Shown: positions 5,075-5,698 of the stretch, one piece after another
Layout: the number at the start of each line of letters is the position of its first letter
Numbering within the stretch: position 1 is the stretch's first letter
NCBI GenBank assembly: GCA_015486915.1
Contig: WFQS01000249.1
Location: 1-5,698, forward strand
Length of the DNA: 5,698 bases
Direction of reading: 5' to 3'
Source of the DNA: Desulfobacteraceae bacterium
GTDB taxonomy: Bacteria; Desulfobacterota; Desulfobacteria; Desulfobacterales; Desulfobacteraceae
Notes under the pieces: model-generated
What the model saw: only the letters and a program-made list of their open reading frames with translations
Told to the model about the DNA's origin: nothing
Database searches by the model: none
Made by a program: the position numbers and the translations under genes

Positions 5075-5698
5075 TGATTGAGATACGGATAGGTAAGCTT
5101 GCTGAAAAATTTTCAGTTCATAGAAATACAGTGAGTAACTGGATTAAAAAAGGAAAACTTGCAGCTCAACCCACAATAGCCAAACGATATCTTATTGACG
5201 AAGCGGAATTATTACGTTTCTGTACTAAATTCGGTATATCAGGAGATATCATTGATGAATTTTCAAAACATAACGATCGTTTTGCTTCAAATGTTCAGGT
5301 GCAACATAATACATTGGAACAAAAGAATTTAAAGCAGAACCCTTTGGAGGCAAAACAGGTTATCAGTAATAAAATTAAAATTAAAGATGAGGTGACAATG
5401 ACAGACAAACCCACAGGATCGGTTATGGTTGTCGGGGGAGGCATCGCCGGCATGCAGGCAACACTTGATCTGGCAGAGTCCGGATATCGTGTTTACATGG
5501 TGGAAAAAAGTTCTGGTATCGGCGGGGCCATGGCTCAGCTCGATAAAACTTTTCCAACCAATGACTGCGCAATGTGAATAATTTCACCTAAACTGGTCGA
5601 GGTCGGCCGGCATTTGAATGTGGAATTATTAACCCTTTCCGAAATCGTTGATGTTGAAGGCGATGCAGGAAATTTTACAATTAAGGTTAAGAAAAAAC
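5071..5698 (+). CDS. HTH domain in frame with selenocysteine-containing HdrA (partial, runs off the window)
   Basis: One open frame runs from the HTH start through hdrA to the window end if UGA 5575-5577 is read as Sec. Residues 1-50 or so (IRIGKLAEKFSVHRNTVSNWIKKGKL, then KRYLIDEAELLRFC) form an excisionase/MerR-like helix-turn-helix (HTH_17 type). About 55 polar, Gln/Asn/Lys-rich residues follow with no recognisable fold, then the HdrA N-terminus. GGAG (5063-5066) supports ATG 5071 or ATG 5074. TTG 5041 would extend the frame but has no such site. The HTH part has no stop codon before hdrA. Either it is a true fusion, or it is an HTH gene whose ribosomes read into hdrA and stop at UGA when Sec is not inserted. 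Without Sec the product would have 168 residues. A stop in another frame (TGA 5388-5390 or 5393-5395) would separate the genes after one indel in the A/T-rich run at 5371-5385. Confidence 0.7.
5389..5394 (+). promoter_or_regulatory. Internal ribosome-binding site of hdrA
   Basis: GAGGTG lies directly before ATG 5398, with 5 nt between GAGG and the ATG. The same GAGGTGACA sequence survives in the relic at 1318-1326. It supports hdrA being translated from its own start, independently of the HTH frame. Confidence 0.65.
5398..5698 (+). CDS. hdrA: CoB-CoM heterodisulfide reductase subunit A-like, selenoprotein, N-terminal part
   Basis: HdrA is the FAD- and [4Fe-4S]-containing subunit at which electrons are bifurcated in HdrABC-MvhADG-type complexes. 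In sulfate reducers related complexes link H2 or other donors to ferredoxin and a disulfide-type acceptor. From ATG 5398 the sequence has the dinucleotide-binding fold VMVVGGGIAGMQATL (residues 9-23) with Glu36 ending the second strand, then GIGGAMAQLDKTFPTNDCAM and UGA at codon 60. After UGA the same frame continues IISPKLVEVGRHLNVELLT and onward to the window end, which is typical HdrA sequence. The usual motif here is DCAMC, so UGA replaces the second Cys. The start resembles HdrA forms that lack the extra N-terminal domain. About 100 residues are visible; the rest, and any hdrBC or mvhD, lie downstream. A simple nonsense mutation is much less likely given the exact position and the hairpin that follows. 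Confidence 0.9.
5575..5577 (+). other. UGA selenocysteine codon in hdrA (residue 60)
   Basis: The UGA is in frame between a canonical HdrA N-terminus and canonical HdrA continuation, and it replaces the second Cys of DCAMC. Sec at this HdrA position is known from methanogens such as Methanocaldococcus and has been reported in deltaproteobacterial selenoproteomes. Stopping the gene here would remove nearly the whole protein. Confidence 0.88.
5583..5618 (+). promoter_or_regulatory. Candidate bacterial SECIS element
   Basis: CTGGTCG (5593-5599) pairs with CGGCCGG (5604-5610, including G-U pairs), leaving the apical tetraloop AGGU (5600-5603). A lower stem TTCA (5583-5586) / TGAA (5615-5618) encloses an internal loop. 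The loop lies 23-26 nt after the UGA. The AGGUC sequence at the top is the same as in the E. coli fdhF SECIS apex, where the loop G and U contact SelB. Folding energy was not computed. Confidence 0.75.

Noticed and set aside
5041..5577. A complete 178-residue protein ending at TGA 5575
   Set aside because: The TGA lies inside the conserved HdrA DCAMC motif, and HdrA sequence continues in the same frame after it, with a SECIS-like hairpin. TTG 5041 also lacks the ribosome-binding site that ATG 5071/5074 has.

Overview
The window is AT-rich (roughly 40% GC by eye) and looks like a chromosomal segment of an anaerobic, H2- and C1-metabolising bacterium, most likely a sulfate-reducing Desulfobacterota (Desulfobacterales-like). 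The clues are a sigma-54 regulator, metF, a [NiFe]-hydrogenase maturation protease and a selenocysteine-containing heterodisulfide reductase subunit HdrA. The organism assignment is inference; no marker gene is present.

Layout, all genes on the + strand. (1) 1-575: 3' part of a sigma-54-dependent (NtrC-family) activator, followed by a short terminator. (2) 576-972: no gene, but a structured repeat in inverted orientation (615-658), a heptanucleotide tandem repeat (672-699) and a block homologous to the upstream region of the second protease gene. (3) 973-1482: a chimeric relic. About 112 codons of a [NiFe]-hydrogenase maturation protease run in frame into a shrunken remnant of an hdrA start, then into a second copy of the structured repeat. 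(4) 1570-2658: a FUSC-type inner-membrane protein with its own terminator. (5) 2889-4273: an acyl-CoA thioesterase and methylenetetrahydrofolate reductase (metF), 11 nt apart and probably co-transcribed. (6) 4452-5698: the intact counterpart of the relic. It holds the hydrogenase maturation protease, a possible 37-codon ORF, a helix-turn-helix domain, and hdrA, which runs off the end of the window.

The most notable point is at 5575-5577. An in-frame UGA stands where HdrA has the second Cys of its conserved DCAMC motif. Typical HdrA sequence continues beyond it, and a hairpin with an AGGU apical loop follows at the distance expected for a bacterial SECIS. hdrA is therefore read as a selenoprotein gene and not as a gene ending at 5577. 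An excisionase/MerR-like HTH domain lies upstream in the same open frame with no stop codon, giving either an HTH-HdrA fusion or two genes sharing one frame; hdrA has a good ribosome-binding site of its own at 5389-5394.

The relic at 973-1482 and the set at 4452-5698 form a diverged direct duplication about 3.48 kb apart that encloses the FUSC, thioesterase and metF genes. The relic has lost the rest of the protease, the HTH gene, the FAD-binding loop of HdrA and exactly the codons around the Sec UGA, all without closing its reading frame. Functionally, metF, the protease and hdrA fit an H2- or electron-bifurcation-linked methyl-branch (Wood-Ljungdahl) module, in which HdrA would work with HdrBC/MvhADG-type partners outside the window.
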